The notes under the pieces: generated by a model | Told to the model about the DNA's origin: nothing | Database searches by the model: none | Seen by the model: the letters and a program-made list of their open reading frames with translations, nothing else | Part shown: positions 5,994 to 7,069 of the stretch, piece after piece | Position numbering within the stretch: position 1 is the first letter of the stretch | Layout: each line of letters begins with the position of its first letter | Position numbers and translations under genes: made by a program | Assembly (NCBI GenBank): GCA_964506935.1 | Contig: CAZDOD010000155.1 | Coordinates: 1 to 7,069 of the forward strand | Direction of reading: 5' to 3' | Origin: CAZDOD01 sp964506935 | Lineage (GTDB): Bacteria; Desulfobacterota; Zymogenia; Zymogenales; Zymogenaceae | Length of the DNA stretch: 7,069 nucleotides

Positions 5994-7069
5994 CTAATTA
6001 AAGAGCCTTTTAATAGGACCACCTTTCGTCTTTACCTTGTCATAGAGCCATTTGTTGGTCAATTTATCGAGTGTCCCGTCGTTGTTCATCGATTTCAGGG
6101 CCCTTTCGATCTCCGACAAAAATACGGGGTCTCCCGGCTTTGCCATCGCGACGGCGTAAGGGCTGATTATCAAAGGCTTTTCGAGTATCATAAAATCTTC
6201 TTTATTTAAGGGTGCCTGTGAGAGGAGGTATATAACGACGTTTTCGTCCCCGATTACGGCATCGACTTTTCCGGATGCAAGCGCCAGGAGCGCAAGCTCG
6301 GTGCTTGAATATCCGAAATGAAAGATTCCAGGTATCTTCATTAGGAAGCTCTCCTCTATGGTGCCTGCGGACACCCCGACGTTTTTCGCCATAAGCTCGG
6401 AGATGTCTTTGGGAGAAAGGTCTCCTTCGGGGACGACCATTACAGATTCAGAGATACCCCAAGGCTCTGTGGTGATGTATGAGCGTACGCGCTCCTCGTC
6501 GAGCATAACCATCGGCTCTATATCCGACCTGTTTGCCTCAAGGCCTGATTCCATCCTCGTCCCGAAAAAGGATTTAAACAGGACCTCTTTCCCTAGGCGG
6601 CGGCCGACCTCTTTCATTACGTCGATTACATAACCCTCGGAGTTTCCGTCCTCGTCGACGAACTCGAAGGGGGGGATATTAATACTGTGAGTAACTATGA
6701 TGGTTTTAAGCCTCCTCTCGTCAAGATAGTCAGGGACATCAACACCGCCGCGCGAGAGGAGCGCCGCCCGATTCATTATCCTCTTTACCTTTTCGGAGCC
6801 TATTTTTTCCGATAGTCCGACGACATCAAGGCCGCCCTCCCTGAACCCCATTACGTAGATACCGCCCCAAAAATCTCCCCTCACGGCATCTAGGACAAGC
6901 TTCTTTACCGGGACATCAAAATGATAGACGACGGACGACAGTACCGATTCCGGGGCGAGTTTACGGCGGTCGTTTTTGAGTCCTATGGCCCGGATGTCCA
7001 TTTTATCGGCGCCGGATATCGCCCCGACCGACCCCGGCCCCGATGCACAAAAGACTATATCGGCGCCGG
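5994..7069 (-). CDS. Substrate-binding protein fusing a BMP/PnrA-type and an SBP_bac_3 domain (5' end outside window)
   Basis: The frame is open to the right edge of the window, giving 357 visible residues; the ATG at 7001 is internal because 22 further in-frame residues (GADIVFCASGPGSVGAISGADK) precede it and fit the family. Residues 1 to about 115 match the C-terminal half of BMP-family (PnrA/Med-like, nucleoside-type) binding proteins: the GADIVFCASGPGS strand, IGLKND, ESVLSSVVYHFDV, then FWGGIYVMGFREGGLDVV. From about residue 118 an apparently complete SBP_bac_3 (polar amino-acid-binding) domain follows: LKTIIVTHSINIPPFEF, GYVIDVMKEVGRRLG, EERVRSYITTEPW (Arg193 likely contacts a ligand carboxylate) and GKVDAVIGDENVV (Asp274 likely contacts the ligand amine). 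No membrane segment is visible and the protein ends shortly after this domain. It is probably extracytoplasmic, but the signal peptide would lie outside the window. No permease or ATPase gene follows. The ligand is unknown. Stop TAG at 5996-5994. Confidence 0.85.
   Translation of the reverse strand, partial: GADIVFCASGPGSVGAISGADKMDIRAIGLKNDRRKLAPESVLSSVVYHFDVPVKKLVLDAVRGDFWGGIYVMGFREGGLDVVGLSEKIGSEKVKRIMNRAALLSRGGVDVPDYLDERRLKTIIVTHSINIPPFEFVDEDGNSEGYVIDVMKEVGRRLGKEVLFKSFFGTRMESGLEANRSDIEPMVMLDEERVRSYITTEPWGISESVMVVPEGDLSPKDISELMAKNVGVSAGTIEESFLMKIPGIFHFGYSSTELALLALASGKVDAVIGDENVVIYLLSQAPLNKEDFMILEKPLIISPYAVAMAKPGDPVFLSEIERALKSMNNDGTLDKLTNKWLYDKVKTKGGPIKRLFN

Noticed and set aside
6999..7001. 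ATG as the start of the binding-protein gene
   Set aside because: The frame stays open to the window edge, and the 22 residues upstream continue the BMP-family fold, so this Met is internal.
1..7069. Mobile elements, CRISPR arrays, tRNA or rRNA genes, phage or defence genes
   Set aside because: No direct repeats with regular spacing, transposase-like frames, terminal inverted repeats or tRNA-like folds were seen; the window reads as a housekeeping cluster.

Overview
The window is almost fully coding and reads leftward: all seven genes are on the minus strand, so transcription runs from high to low coordinates. The mix of genes suggests a deltaproteobacterial-type bacterium (Desulfobacterota or a related Gram-negative lineage). 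The reasons are a DHH/CBS/tRNA-nucleotidyltransferase fusion next to a site-2-type M50 protease, scpA, scpB and an RsuA/RluB-type pseudouridine synthase, a gene order I recall from Geobacter-like genomes. Codon use includes many ATA, AGG and AGA codons. The taxonomic assignment is an inference from memory, not a search.

Layout in the direction of transcription. (1) 7069-5994: the 3' part of a gene for an unusual exported binding protein, in which the end of a BMP/PnrA-type substrate-binding domain is joined to a complete SBP_bac_3-type domain. It runs off the right edge. (2) 5947-3296: an 883-residue DHH-DHHA1-CBS-CBS-nucleotidyltransferase protein, best read as an A-adding tRNA nucleotidyltransferase. 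(3) 3295-3167: a 129-bp AT-rich spacer with an intrinsic terminator and a possible promoter. (4) 3166-406: a tightly packed block of M50 membrane metalloprotease, scpA, scpB and rluB-like gene, with 8-bp and 14-bp overlaps and one 8-bp gap, almost certainly one operon. (5) 342-1: the start of a short protein of the HExxH-type 'DUF4157-like' family that runs off the left edge and lacks the first motif histidine.

Function. ScpA and ScpB are the kleisin and winged-helix partners of SMC in chromosome condensation (smc is not in the window). The RluB-like enzyme and the nucleotidyltransferase act on rRNA and tRNA respectively. The block is a housekeeping cluster. No mobile element, CRISPR array, tRNA, rRNA or phage signature was seen.

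Four of the six visible starts are non-ATG (TTG, CTG, GTG, TTG). The M50 gene appears to start at a CTG behind a strong Shine-Dalgarno sequence. I found no convincing wholly new system. The points most worth a second look are the BMP/SBP_bac_3 fusion, the terminator lying in front of the M50-scpAB operon, the CTG start and the degenerate HExxH protein.
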